The notes: generated by a model from the letters alone, not told the origin. Shown: positions 1 to 8,040, counted from the first letter of the stretch. The stretch: DNA of 17,315 nt from CAXMNX01 sp964194845 (GCA_964194845.1 CAXMNX010000107.1:1-17315), one strand, 5' to 3'. Numbers and translations: made by a program.

Positions 1-82
1 AAAAAGCGGACGTCTACAATTTGTGCCGAGGTGGAAATTTTGACTTTTCCTTAGTGTCTACTGACACTCGCATGCCACCGCG

Positions 83-640
83 CTAAAAGCCCATATCCGT
101 TTGTATCTTCTCGGCGATGACCTCTGCAGTGGCGGCCGACATCTTGTTTATAGCGATCTGTAGCTCTTTCATCTGCTCACTGCCGATCTCAAACTCACCT
201 TCTTCACGCGGCCAACCCAATACCTTTAATTCTTTGACCCTACCATCGGCAGTTGATTTGTTATGAACGATCCAGCCACGCACGAGCCGAACATCGCCCA
301 TGAGATCGCACATCACGTCACCGGTCTTCCAGCCGAGTTCTTTCGCAATCTGCGCTCGATAGTTTTCCCAAGCAGAATAAGTAAATGTGATTAACCCCCA
401 CGTGATCAAGGTGCTAAAAACACCGTCCTTTTCCATTCCCAAGACAGCAAGATTGTTTGGCATGTCCACCCACGCTTCCTTTGAGTATTCAGCTTCAATA
501 GAAAACAGGCCGTCAGGATTGTAGCCTTCCATGCTTGAAAGCTCTTTTCCAATTTGGCTTAGTCCGTGGTTTGCCAAGAAATGAGCGGTGTAGACGACGT
601 GGGCTAATATCTTGTATTCTCTAAGTTTCCTTGACTTCAT
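83..640 (-). CDS. Hypothetical protein with HEPN-like RX4H motif
   Basis: A 185-residue soluble protein that I do not recognise as a named family. It has no signal peptide or membrane segment. The central part is helical and has a W-E-N-Y segment (about residues 91-94). This is followed by V-R-L-V-R-G-W-I-V-H-N-K (117-128), in which R121 and H126 form an R-X4-H motif ending in VHN. HEPN-fold proteins, many of them RNases in toxin-antitoxin or defence settings, carry such a motif in the same helix context; assigning the fold here is inference. The ATG at 640 is the first possible start, because an in-frame TAG lies four codons upstream. A weak AAGG lies about 12 nt ahead of it. The base composition is clearly AT-richer than the metabolic genes to the right, and the gene lies on the 3' side of a tRNA gene, which suggests acquired cargo. 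No partner antitoxin gene is visible inside the window. The gene being real: fairly sure. HEPN assignment: tentative. Confidence 0.7.
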   Translation of the reverse strand: MKSRKLREYKILAHVVYTAHFLANHGLSQIGKELSSMEGYNPDGLFSIEAEYSKEAWVDMPNNLAVLGMEKDGVFSTLITWGLITFTYSAWENYRAQIAKELGWKTGDVMCDLMGDVRLVRGWIVHNKSTADGRVKELKVLGWPREEGEFEIGSEQMKELQIAINKMSAATAEVIAEKIQTDMGF

Positions 641-1147
641 TTCTAAAGTCTACCTTATTGAATAACGGCTTTCTGAAATACCTCGGCCGCTCCATATTGT
701 TCGATCATAAGCGCTGCCAAACCAGCAACGCTCAAAAACAGATCGCTCAATGTGGGCCCTTTTGACCGACAGTAAGGTTCTCCACACCTGTTTAAAATAA
801 CATCAGGGCAACGAGAAGTCGTAAACGGTCAGTTCTTGGTTAGGCTGAAATTTCTGAAAAAAATTTTCTGGGAAAAATACTGGCGGTTGTCCGATAATAA
901 AATCCCAGCGGCGGGCGGCGATACCCCGGGGGGCGGGGGTGTTTGGCCGTCCTTGCGCACAACATCACAGTCAGCCAGTCAGGTAATTAAGTCAGGAAAG
1001 TCAGCGCCGGCTTTGGCTTCGATTGAGGAATATTGTGACGGGCAAGGGTTCTCGGGGATCGAGGCCCCTATCACGAATTATTTGGAGGGTTTTTTGAGGG
1101 GTGAGACTGAAATCTACCTTATAACCTATTGTTTTATAATGGGTGTT
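641..1147. other. Gene-poor AT-rich stretch beside tRNA-Ala
   Basis: About 500 bases with no gene I can support. On the minus strand an open frame of 57 codons ends with TAA at 655-657. It has no ATG, but a possible TTG at 748-750 would give a 31-residue peptide. It stops 14 bases before the downstream gene and might be a remnant or tiny upstream ORF. A short very GC-rich patch at about 905-960 interrupts the otherwise AT-rich sequence. Two copies of a 17-base imperfect direct repeat lie at 643-659 and 1107-1123. No integrase, transposase or second copy of the tRNA 3' end is seen. Confidence 0.5.
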
Positions 1148-1223
<76 letters not shown>

Positions 1224-1233
1224 AAACGCTACA

Positions 1234-1262
1234 GTTCTGGCAAGCTCAAGGCCCCAAGTCAA
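1234..1262 (-). promoter_or_regulatory. Candidate promoter for tRNA-Ala
   Basis: On the minus strand a TTGACT (1257-1262) is separated by 17 bases from CAGAAC (1234-1239). The predicted start point falls only a few bases before the tRNA 5' end, as expected for a tRNA with a short leader. The -35 box is strong and the -10 box is weak (3 of 6 matches). The assignment rests mainly on position and on the good -35. Confidence 0.35.
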
Positions 1263-1314
1263 TGCGGACCCCTGCACCTCTTCTTGGCGAAAATACTTGC
1301 CGCACTGACCTAAG

Positions 1315-4194
1315 TTACTCCGCCGCCTCCAGATAATCTTCCAGCGGTGGACAAGTGCAGACCAGATGGCGGTCGCCCCAGGCGTTGTCGACCCGGTTGA
1401 CCGGCGGCCAGTATTTGTCGACCCGGAAGGCTCCGGCGGGATAGCAACCCTGCTCGCGGCTATAGGGGCGGTCCCATTCGCCGACCAGATCCTCAACTGT
1501 GTGCGGGGCGTTTTTCAGCGGGTTGTTTTCGGCATCAATCTTGCCCTCCTCGATCTCGCGAATTTCCTCGCGGATCGAAAGCATCGCCTCGCAGAACCGA
1601 TCAAGTTCGGCTTTGTTTTCTGACTCCGTCGGCTCGACCATCAGCGTTCCGGCAACCGGCCAGCTCATCGTCGGCGCATGAAAGCCGTTGTCAATCAATC
1701 GCTTGGCGATATCATCTACCGTGACATTGGCGCTTTCGGCAAATGGGCGCGTGTCCAGAATGCACTCGTGCGCGACCCGGCCTTTGCCGCCCTTGTAGAG
1801 CACGTCAAAAGCACCCTCTAACCGTTTGGCGATGTAGTTGCCGTTCAGGATCGCGACCTTGGTGGCCTGGGTCAGGCCATTGCCGCCCATCATCAGGATA
1901 TAGGCCCAGGAAATGGTCAGGATACTGGGCGAACCGAAAGGGGCAGCGCTGACCGGGCCTTCGCGGCCAAGCGAGGATTGATAAACCGATTGACCGCCGG
2001 TCTCAGGGTGGCCCGGCAGGAACGGTGCCAGATGCGCCCGCACCCCGATCGGACCCATGCCGGGGCCACCGCCGCCGTGGGGGATGCAGAAAGTCTTGTG
2101 CAGGTTCAGGTGGCTGACATCGCCGCCAATTTCGCCAGGCTTTGCCAGCCCCACCATCGCATTCAGGTTGGCCCCATCCATATAGACCTGCCCGCCATGA
2201 TCATGGGTGATCTTGCAAACTTCGCCCACGGTTTCTTCGAACACACCGTGGGTCGACGGATAGGTGATCATGCAGGCTGCCAGATTGTCGCCTGCCGCGC
2301 TCGCCTTGGCGCGGAAATCTTCGAGGTCAATGTCGCCGTTTTCGGCCGAAGCCACGACAACCACCTGCATCCCACTCATTTGCGCGCTGGCCGGGTTGGT
2401 TCCATGGGCTGACACAGGGATCAGGCAGACATTCCGCGCATCTTCGCCCCGCGCCCGATGATAGGCGGCGATGGTCAGAAGGCCCGCATACTCGCCCTGC
2501 GCGCCCGAGTTCGGCTGCATCGACATCGCGTCATAGCCGGTAATGGCGCATAGCTTGGCCGAAAGATCCTCGATCAGATGGCCATAACCCTCGACCTGAT
2601 CGGCGGGCGCAAATGGGTGAAGGTTCGAGAAATCCGGCCAGGTGACCGGCATCATTTCAGCCGCTGAATTCAGCTTCATCGTGCAGGACCCAAGCGGGAT
2701 CATCGCGCGGTCAAGCGCCAGATCCCGGTCCGCGAGACGACGCATATAACGCATCATCTCGGTCTCAGACCGGTTCATGTGGAAGACCGGATGGGTCAGG
2801 AAATCGCTGGTGCGGTGATATTCCTGCGGTAGCCGTGTGTAGCCCGGCTCGAAATCATCCCTGTTCAGGTTCAGTCCAAAGGCTCTCCAAACAGCTGCCA
2901 GTTTTGCCGATCGCACCGCTTCATCAACCGAGATTCCAATCCTGGTGTCTCCGACTTTGCGAAAATTGATCCGCTCGGCGACACCGGCTCTCAGAATTAC
3001 ACCCTGAAGCGCGCCAACTTCGACCGTGACGGTGTCAAAGAACAACTTTGGTTCAACCTTGAACCCGCCTGACTCCAGCCCCATCACCAGGCGCTCGGTG
3101 ATGCGATGCACACGCTGGGCGATCGCCTTCAGCCCATCCGGCCCGTGAAAAACCGCATAAAACGAGGCCATTACGGCAAGCAGCGCTTGCGCCGTGCAAA
3201 CATTCGATGTCGCCTTCTCGCGCCGGATGTGTTGCTCGCGTGTTTGAAGCGACAGGCGGTATGCCTTGTTGCCGCGCGCATCAATAGAGACACCCACCAG
3301 GCGACCCGGCATCGCGCGCTTATAGGCGTCGCGGCACGCCATGTAAGCCGCGTGCGGGCCGCCGTATCCCATCGGCACACCGAACCTCTGCGTCGATCCA
3401 ACTGCGATATCAGCGCCCATCGCGCCGGGTTCTTTCAGGAGCGTCAGCGCAAGCGGATCGGCAATGACGATGCCTAAAGCCTTCGCTTCGTGAAGCGCTG
3501 CGATCTGGGTTGTGAAATCGCGCACATGCCCGTAAGTGCCCGGATACTGAAAAATTGCCGCATAAACCTTGCCGGCCTCCAGCGCATCCGGCGCGCCCAC
3601 GACAATTTCGATGCCAAGCGGTGCCGCCCGGGTTTTCATCACTTCGATATTCTGTGGATGGCAGTTTTCGTCGATAAAAAACGTCTTCGACTTCGACTTT
3701 GCCAGACGCTCGGCCATCGTCATCGCTTCAGCCGCAGCCGTGGCTTCGTCCAGCAGCGAGGCGTTCGCAATCTCAAGCCCGGTCAGGTCCGAAATCATGG
3801 TCTGATAGTTCAAAAGTGCCTCAAGCCGCCCCTGACTGATTTCCGGCTGGTACGGTGTGTAGGCGGTATACCACGCCGGGTTTTCCAGAATATTTCGCTG
3901 GATCGCTGGCGGAGTGACCGTGCCGTAGTATCCCTGCCCTATCATTGTGGTGAATACTTTGTTGCGCTGCGCGACCTTGCGCATGTGAAACAACAGTTCA
4001 CGCTCCGACATGGGCCTTCCAAACTCCAATGGTTCGGATTGCCTGATCGCCTCCGGTACCGTCTGGCCAATCAGCTCGTCCAGATCCTTGACTCCAAGCA
4101 TCTTGAGCATCGCCTCAATTTCCGAAGGCGACGGGCCGATGTGGCGGTGGTTGGCGAAGTCATAGGGCAAGTTATCGGTGGGCGTGAACGTCAT
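1315..4194 (-). CDS. gcvP: Glycine dehydrogenase (decarboxylating), P protein
   Basis: The P protein of the glycine cleavage system. It is a PLP enzyme that decarboxylates glycine and passes the aminomethyl group to the lipoyl arm of GcvH. This is the long single-chain form (959 aa), with both the N-terminal and C-terminal halves that some bacteria encode separately. The start at ATG 4194 (MTFTPTDNLPYDFANHRHIG) has GGAGG five bases upstream. A TTG eight codons further up (4218) keeps the frame open but lacks such a site. The N half has the conserved YTPYQPEISQGRLEALLNYQ segment. The PLP lysine is K700 in N-L-H-K-T-F, followed by the glycine-rich C-I-P-H-G-G-G-G-P-G loop. It is the last gene of gcvTHP, 37 bases after gcvH. 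The 12-base palindrome GGCTGATCAGCC (4226-4237) spans the gcvH stop codon in this gap. Expression should follow the glycine riboswitch upstream of gcvT. Confidence 0.98.
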   Translation of the reverse strand: MTFTPTDNLPYDFANHRHIGPSPSEIEAMLKMLGVKDLDELIGQTVPEAIRQSEPLEFGRPMSERELLFHMRKVAQRNKVFTTMIGQGYYGTVTPPAIQRNILENPAWYTAYTPYQPEISQGRLEALLNYQTMISDLTGLEIANASLLDEATAAAEAMTMAERLAKSKSKTFFIDENCHPQNIEVMKTRAAPLGIEIVVGAPDALEAGKVYAAIFQYPGTYGHVRDFTTQIAALHEAKALGIVIADPLALTLLKEPGAMGADIAVGSTQRFGVPMGYGGPHAAYMACRDAYKRAMPGRLVGVSIDARGNKAYRLSLQTREQHIRREKATSNVCTAQALLAVMASFYAVFHGPDGLKAIAQRVHRITERLVMGLESGGFKVEPKLFFDTVTVEVGALQGVILRAGVAERINFRKVGDTRIGISVDEAVRSAKLAAVWRAFGLNLNRDDFEPGYTRLPQEYHRTSDFLTHPVFHMNRSETEMMRYMRRLADRDLALDRAMIPLGSCTMKLNSAAEMMPVTWPDFSNLHPFAPADQVEGYGHLIEDLSAKLCAITGYDAMSMQPNSGAQGEYAGLLTIAAYHRARGEDARNVCLIPVSAHGTNPASAQMSGMQVVVVASAENGDIDLEDFRAKASAAGDNLAACMITYPSTHGVFEETVGEVCKITHDHGGQVYMDGANLNAMVGLAKPGEIGGDVSHLNLHKTFCIPHGGGGPGMGPIGVRAHLAPFLPGHPETGGQSVYQSSLGREGPVSAAPFGSPSILTISWAYILMMGGNGLTQATKVAILNGNYIAKRLEGAFDVLYKGGKGRVAHECILDTRPFAESANVTVDDIAKRLIDNGFHAPTMSWPVAGTLMVEPTESENKAELDRFCEAMLSIREEIREIEEGKIDAENNPLKNAPHTVEDLVGEWDRPYSREQGCYPAGAFRVDKYWPPVNRVDNAWGDRHLVCTCPPLEDYLEAAE

Positions 4195-4231
4195 CGGGGC
4201 CTCCGCGAGATACGACAATTGGAAAGGCTGA

Positions 4232-4591
4232 TCAGCCGATCAGTTCATTGTAAGCGTCTTCATCCATCAGATCGTCAAGCTGGCTCATGTCCTCGACTTT
4301 CATCTTGAAAAACCAGGCATCACCGGTTGGGTCTTCGTTGACTTTGCCGGGGGTGTCGGCAAGTGCATCGTTGACCTCGACGATCTCACCATCAACTGGC
4401 GCAGATATGTCGGACGCGGCTTTTACACTTTCGATCACCACAACATCGTCACCCTTGGTCACCTGGGTCTCTGCCTCTGGCAATTCGATAAACACGACGT
4501 CACCCAACTGGGTTGAGGCGTGCTCGGTGATCCCCACCACCACGACATCGCCGTCAACGCGAAGCCATTCGTGATCCTCTGTGTATTTCAT
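4232..4591 (-). CDS. gcvH: Glycine cleavage system H protein
   Basis: The lipoyl carrier protein that shuttles the aminomethyl intermediate between GcvP, GcvT and dihydrolipoamide dehydrogenase. It is 119 aa, a usual length for the family. It opens with the typical M-K-Y-T-E-D-H-E-W-L and V-G-I-T-E-H-A. The lipoylation lysine is K57 in the E-S-V-K-A motif, followed by S-D-I-S-A-P-V-D-G. A strong ribosome-binding site (GGGAGGT, seven bases before ATG 4591) fixes the start. The gene lies 14 bases downstream of gcvT and is clearly co-transcribed. Nothing is missing or unusual. Confidence 0.98.
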   Translation of the reverse strand: MKYTEDHEWLRVDGDVVVVGITEHASTQLGDVVFIELPEAETQVTKGDDVVVIESVKAASDISAPVDGEIVEVNDALADTPGKVNEDPTGDAWFFKMKVEDMSQLDDLMDEDAYNELIG

Positions 4592-4605
4592 GATTTTTAC
4601 CTCCC

Positions 4606-5727
4606 TTAGCGTTTATAGTTTGATGGGCGAAACGGCATACCTGCCACTGTAACGGGCATACGTTTGCCGCGCACCTCGCCGTCCAGTTTGGTTCCGTTCT
4701 CGGCGTGTTCTGCGGTGACATAGCCCATGGACACAGGTCTTTCTATGGAAGGACCATAGGCACCTGACGTGATGCCGCCGACACTCCTGTCTTCGGCAAA
4801 CAGCTCGGTGCCTACGCGCATCGGCGCCCGTCCTTCGGGCAACAACCCGACACGTCGCCGCGGCGCACCTTCTTCCAGCTCGCGCAAAATACGATCAGCG
4901 CCCGGAAATCCGCCCTCGCGGTCACCACCCCTGCGACGCACCTTTTGAATGGCCCATTCCAGCGCCGCTTCGACAGGCGTCGTGTTCGTGTCGATGTCAG
5001 ACCCATAAAGGCAAAGACCGGCCTCAAGTCGCAGGGAATCGCGGGCACCCAGTCCAATGGGTTTGACCATGTCCAAAGCGAGAAGCGCCTCTGCAAACTT
5101 TGCCGCAATACCTTCGGGCACCGATACCTCATAGCCGTCTTCGCCGGTATACCCCGACCGCGACACCCAAACTTCGACCCCATGCCAATCCAAAGCGGTC
5201 GCATCCATGAACCGCATATCCGCTGCGCCGGGGACTAACGTTGAAAGGGCCACATCAGCTTTGGGGCCCTGGATCGCCAGCAAGGCGCGATCTGAGATCG
5301 GGCGGATTTCGCAAATGTCAGAAAGATGCGTCTGCAAATGGGCAATATCGTCGGCCTTGCACGCGGCATTGACTACCAGCAGCAAATGATCGCCACGGTT
5401 TGCGACCATCAGGTCGTCCAGAATACCGCCGCCGTCGTTAGTGAACAGCGCATAACGCTGCCGACCTTCGCCTAGTCCCAGAATGCTGACAGGAACCAGC
5501 GTTTCCAACGCGGCTTGCGCATCTTCGATCCGCCCGGATTTCGGGATCAAAAGCACCTGCCCCATGTGGCTCACATCGAAAAGACCAGCCGCCTCGCGCG
5601 TATGCAGGTGCTCTTTCATAACGCCAGCCGCATATTGCACCGGCAGTTCATAGCCCGCGAACGGCACCATCCTGGCGCCCGCAGCGACATGAAGATCGAA
5701 AAGCGGTGTGCGCTTCAAATCCGACAT
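4606..5727 (-). CDS. gcvT: Glycine cleavage system T protein (aminomethyltransferase)
   Basis: Transfers the methylene group from aminomethyl-lipoyl GcvH to tetrahydrofolate, giving 5,10-methylene-THF and ammonia. It is 373 aa, normal for the family. Hallmarks are M-V-P-F-A-G-Y-E-L-P-V-Q-Y (20-32), the G-L-F-D-V-S-H-M-G-Q segment (48-57), and the G-G-G-I-L-D-D-L stretch. D104 in that stretch corresponds to the folate-binding aspartate (Asp101 of E. coli GcvT). Later come Y-T-G-E-D-G-Y-E and G-L-G-A-R-D-S-L-R-L-E-A-G-L. The ATG at 5727 is preceded by GGGGAGA. The reading frame stays open far upstream to 6033, but that part is the riboswitch leader and not protein. It is the first gene of gcvTHP, under glycine riboswitch control. 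Confidence 0.97.
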   Translation of the reverse strand: MSDLKRTPLFDLHVAAGARMVPFAGYELPVQYAAGVMKEHLHTREAAGLFDVSHMGQVLLIPKSGRIEDAQAALETLVPVSILGLGEGRQRYALFTNDGGGILDDLMVANRGDHLLLVVNAACKADDIAHLQTHLSDICEIRPISDRALLAIQGPKADVALSTLVPGAADMRFMDATALDWHGVEVWVSRSGYTGEDGYEVSVPEGIAAKFAEALLALDMVKPIGLGARDSLRLEAGLCLYGSDIDTNTTPVEAALEWAIQKVRRRGGDREGGFPGADRILRELEEGAPRRRVGLLPEGRAPMRVGTELFAEDRSVGGITSGAYGPSIERPVSMGYVTAEHAENGTKLDGEVRGKRMPVTVAGMPFRPSNYKR

Positions 5728-5762
5728 TGGTTTCTCCCCAACACTGCCGGCTGACGCGCGCC

Positions 5763-5800
5763 GGGCACCTGTCGGGCAATCGCCTTGCCCGCTGGCGCCC
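5763..5800 (-). promoter_or_regulatory. Probable expression-platform hairpin of the glycine riboswitch
   Basis: Directly after the second aptamer, GGGCGCC (5794-5800) can pair with GGTGCCC (5763-5769) with one G-U pair. It encloses an inner seven-pair stem CGGGCAA/TTGCCCG (5773-5779 with 5785-5791). There is no run of T after it, so a classic intrinsic terminator is not supported. It may be part of a translational or Rho-dependent switch, or only a stabilising stem. The gcvT ribosome-binding site at about 5734-5739 lies some 25 bases further downstream. Confidence 0.4.
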
Positions 5801-5953
5801 CCTCTGTCCTTTGGCCTGAGATCATTATCCCTTCGGCGGGCCCATTTTCGGGCCTCTCTCCAGAGTTTTGTCGCCGCGACGGTCCATGTTGCCTGAGAGT
5901 TTACCGGGGCGGTTGCTCCTTCGGCACCGGGCTGGCCCGGATTCTCCCGTCGC
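5801..5953 (-). promoter_or_regulatory. Tandem glycine riboswitch (two aptamers)
   Basis: Read on the minus strand, this leader holds two glycine aptamers in series. Aptamer 1 (5953-5876) is closed by GCGACGG/CCGTCGC and carries CGGGAGAATCC, GCCGAAGGAGCAACC, ACTCTCAGGC and a terminal GGACCG. Aptamer 2 (about 5866-5801) is closed by CTCTG/CAGAG and carries GGAGAGAGGCC, GCCGAAGGGATAATG, ATCTCAGGCC and AAGGACAGAGG. A nine-base linker joins them. These are the conserved cores of the known glycine riboswitch family, which normally turns on gcvTHP when glycine is plentiful. The leader ends about 75 bases before the gcvT start. Confidence 0.95.
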
Positions 5954-5963
5954 GTCTGTGTCA

Positions 5964-5992
5964 GCGATACGTGGGAAAGTTTGTTCTGGCAA
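5964..5992 (-). promoter_or_regulatory. Candidate promoter of the gcvTHP operon
   Basis: On the minus strand TTGCCA (5987-5992) and TATCGC (5964-5969) are exactly 17 bases apart. The predicted transcription start at about 5957 falls just ahead of the first riboswitch aptamer, as expected. The promoter lies within the untranslated region in front of the divergent gene that starts at 6032. Box matches are moderate; the assignment rests on spacing and position. Confidence 0.5.
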
Positions 5993-6031
5993 GCCCTTGT
6001 ATGCCACGGTCTACCGAGGCAGGTTTCGATC

Positions 6032-6625
6032 ATGAAAACGCCCTACTTTTTTGGCTATGGATCGCTCGTAAACCGCGCCACCCACGGCTTTCAGGATGCG
6101 CGCCCTGCTCGAATCGCAGGCTGGCGCCGGGCTTGGCTGCACGTCGAAGGCCGCAAGGTGGCGTTTCTGACGGCAGTGCCCGATGCCACGTCCGAAATTG
6201 CCGGGTTGATCGCCGCTGTTCCCGGTGCTGATTGGGCACATCTGGACAAACGCGAGCATTCCTATGACCGCGTGTCAGCCCTAAGCGTCCGTCATGATGT
6301 GGTTCCAGCACCCGACATTCACATCTATCACGCACCACCGGAACGACACGTCTTGGCGTCAACATTTCACCCGGTGCTTCTGAGCTACATTGATGTCGTC
6401 GTACAGGGCTATCTGGCCGAGTTCGGCGAAGCCGGTGTTGCCGAATTTTTTGCCACGACAGACGGATGGGAAGCGCCAATCTTGAACGATCGCGCCGACC
6501 CGGTCTATCCAAGGCACCAGACACTTACGGCGTCCGAGACAGAGCTGGTCGAACACCACCTGAGTCCATTGCGCGCAAACCGAATAGAGCAATCATCGCA
6601 GATTGACGCTGTATTTCTGCCTTAA
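6032..6625 (+). CDS. Gamma-glutamylcyclotransferase-like protein
   Basis: A 197-residue cytoplasmic protein of the gamma-glutamylcyclotransferase (GGCT/AIG2-like) fold. Family members release 5-oxoproline from gamma-glutamyl compounds, but many bacterial members have no proven substrate. The N-terminal F-G-Y-G-S-L (7-12) is the family signature for the substrate loop. The segment L-D-K-R-E-H-S-Y-D-R (71-80) offers E75 as the likely catalytic glutamate. The ATG at 6032 (MKTPYFFGYG) has AGG eight bases upstream. A TTG at 5981 in frame would add 17 residues that overlap the gcv promoter and do not belong to the fold. The gene is divergent from gcvT. Its TAA stop (6623-6625) interlocks with the stop of the opposing MATE gene. 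The fold is fairly sure; the substrate is unknown. Confidence 0.85.
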   Translation: MKTPYFFGYGSLVNRATHGFQDARPARIAGWRRAWLHVEGRKVAFLTAVPDATSEIAGLIAAVPGADWAHLDKREHSYDRVSALSVRHDVVPAPDIHIYHAPPERHVLASTFHPVLLSYIDVVVQGYLAEFGEAGVAEFFATTDGWEAPILNDRADPVYPRHQTLTASETELVEHHLSPLRANRIEQSSQIDAVFLP

Positions 6626-8025
6626 CGGCGATGGTGCAGCAGCTGAAGAAGCCGTGCCTGCCTCGCAAATGGCTCTCTTGCGACCGGCGCACCGGCTTCC
6701 TTATCCATGACCCGCCGCGCAAAGACCAAGGCAACGACCGCAAAGATCGCACCACCAACAGCCTGACCGATCAGCACCCCCGGCGCGCCCAGCGCCCATG
6801 CGCCCAGCATCACAAACGGGATCGTTCCGATCGTATGGCGTCCCCAGTTGATCCAGGTCGAATAGAAGGGATGGTTCAGGTTATTAAAGGCCGCGTTTCC
6901 GACGAAGATCACACCGTTGAAAAAGAACGCCAACGCCAGCGGACCGCAGAACAGAAAAATAAGCTCTTTGGTTATCCCATCTGCCTCAAACAATGTCACA
7001 ACCGAGCCGCGCAACAGGAAAAGCGCGAAGGAAATAAGCACGACAACAATACCAATGAAAATCAGCGCGTCGCGAAACGCCTGCTTTACGCGGTCGTGCT
7101 GCGACGCTCCGAAGTTTTGACCTATTATCGGTCCGACCGCACCGGAAAGTGCGAACAGGACACCAAATGCAACTGGCGTCATCCGTGCGACAATGGCCAT
7201 CCCCGCCACCGCCGCCTCGCCAAATTCCGCCATCGACCGCGTAACATACGCCTGACCGATGGGCGTCGCAAGCTGGGTCAGTATGGCGGGCGCTGCAATG
7301 GTCGCCACTGGTGGAAAATCCGCCAACAGACCCAAGGCGCTCGGTCGCGAAAAGCCGCCGTAAAACCTTATCAACGGCAAGATCCCGAATATCGCAATGG
7401 CAATCCGGGCCGCGACACTCGCCAACGCCGCCCCGGTCAATTCCAGATCAAGCCCAAAGATCAGGATCGGGTCCAGAACCGCGTTGACCAACCCGCCCCA
7501 GACGGTGGCCATCATCGCACGGCGCGCATCCCCATGGGCGCGCAATATCGCACCACCAACCATGCCCATCAGCAACAGCGGTAACGTCGGGATGATGATC
7601 GACAGATAAGACACTGCAAGATCAAGCGTTTCACCTGACGCACCCAAAAGCTTCGCCAGGGGCTCCAGGTTTAACCAGACCACAAAAGCAAAAACGGCCC
7701 CGAAGATAACGCCATAGATCAGCGCGTTCGTCGCGCGTTGACGCGCCATCTCTTCGCTGCCTTCGCCAAGCGCGCGGGCGACCAATGCACCCGCCGCAAT
7801 CGCCATGCCGATGCCAAACGAGGACGTGAAAAAGAGAATTGCACCCGCATAACCCACCGCTGCGGCCAGTTCGGCTTTGCCCAGCATCGAGATGAAAATC
7901 ATATCGACGAAATCAACGACGAACACCGCCATCAGACCCGCCGACGCCGTCAGCGACATCACGGTGATATGGCGAAAAAGGCTGCCTTGCAGAAACTTCG
8001 CCTTCTCACTCATGCGCTGACCCAT
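6622..8025 (-). CDS. MATE family efflux transporter
   Basis: A 467-residue inner-membrane antiporter of the MATE (NorM/DinF-like) family. Such proteins export cationic drugs or metabolites in exchange for Na+ or H+. The whole length is hydrophobic, with roughly twelve membrane spans in the two-fold arrangement of the family. The first span region reads M-S-L-T-A-S-A-G-L-M-A-V-F-V-V-D-F-V-D, and a second-half counterpart begins near A-A-P-A-I-L-T-Q-L-A-T-P-I-G-Q-A. The start is ambiguous: ATG 8025 (used here) lies 15 bases after the gltX stop, and ATG 8013 four codons later gives M-S-E-K-A-K-F-L-Q-G. Neither has a strong ribosome-binding site. The close spacing suggests co-transcription with gltX. 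The substrate cannot be predicted from sequence. Confidence 0.92.
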   Translation of the reverse strand: MGQRMSEKAKFLQGSLFRHITVMSLTASAGLMAVFVVDFVDMIFISMLGKAELAAAVGYAGAILFFTSSFGIGMAIAAGALVARALGEGSEEMARQRATNALIYGVIFGAVFAFVVWLNLEPLAKLLGASGETLDLAVSYLSIIIPTLPLLLMGMVGGAILRAHGDARRAMMATVWGGLVNAVLDPILIFGLDLELTGAALASVAARIAIAIFGILPLIRFYGGFSRPSALGLLADFPPVATIAAPAILTQLATPIGQAYVTRSMAEFGEAAVAGMAIVARMTPVAFGVLFALSGAVGPIIGQNFGASQHDRVKQAFRDALIFIGIVVVLISFALFLLRGSVVTLFEADGITKELIFLFCGPLALAFFFNGVIFVGNAAFNNLNHPFYSTWINWGRHTIGTIPFVMLGAWALGAPGVLIGQAVGGAIFAVVALVFARRVMDKEAGAPVAREPFARQARLLQLLHHRR

Positions 8026-8040
8026 TCGCCTGTCTGGACC

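Noticed and set aside
53..68. Hairpin AGTGTC-TACT-GACACT downstream of the HEPN-like gene as terminator
   Set aside because: It has only six pairs and no T run follows on the minus strand. It could be a weak stem but is not a supported terminator.
4195..4218. Earlier TTG start of GcvP at 4218
   Set aside because: It adds eight residues not typical of the family and lacks a ribosome-binding site, while ATG 4194 has GGAGG at ideal spacing.
5728..6033. N-terminal extension of GcvT to 6033
   Set aside because: The frame is open, but the DNA is the glycine riboswitch and its leader. The family N-terminus and a ribosome-binding site both place the start at 5727.
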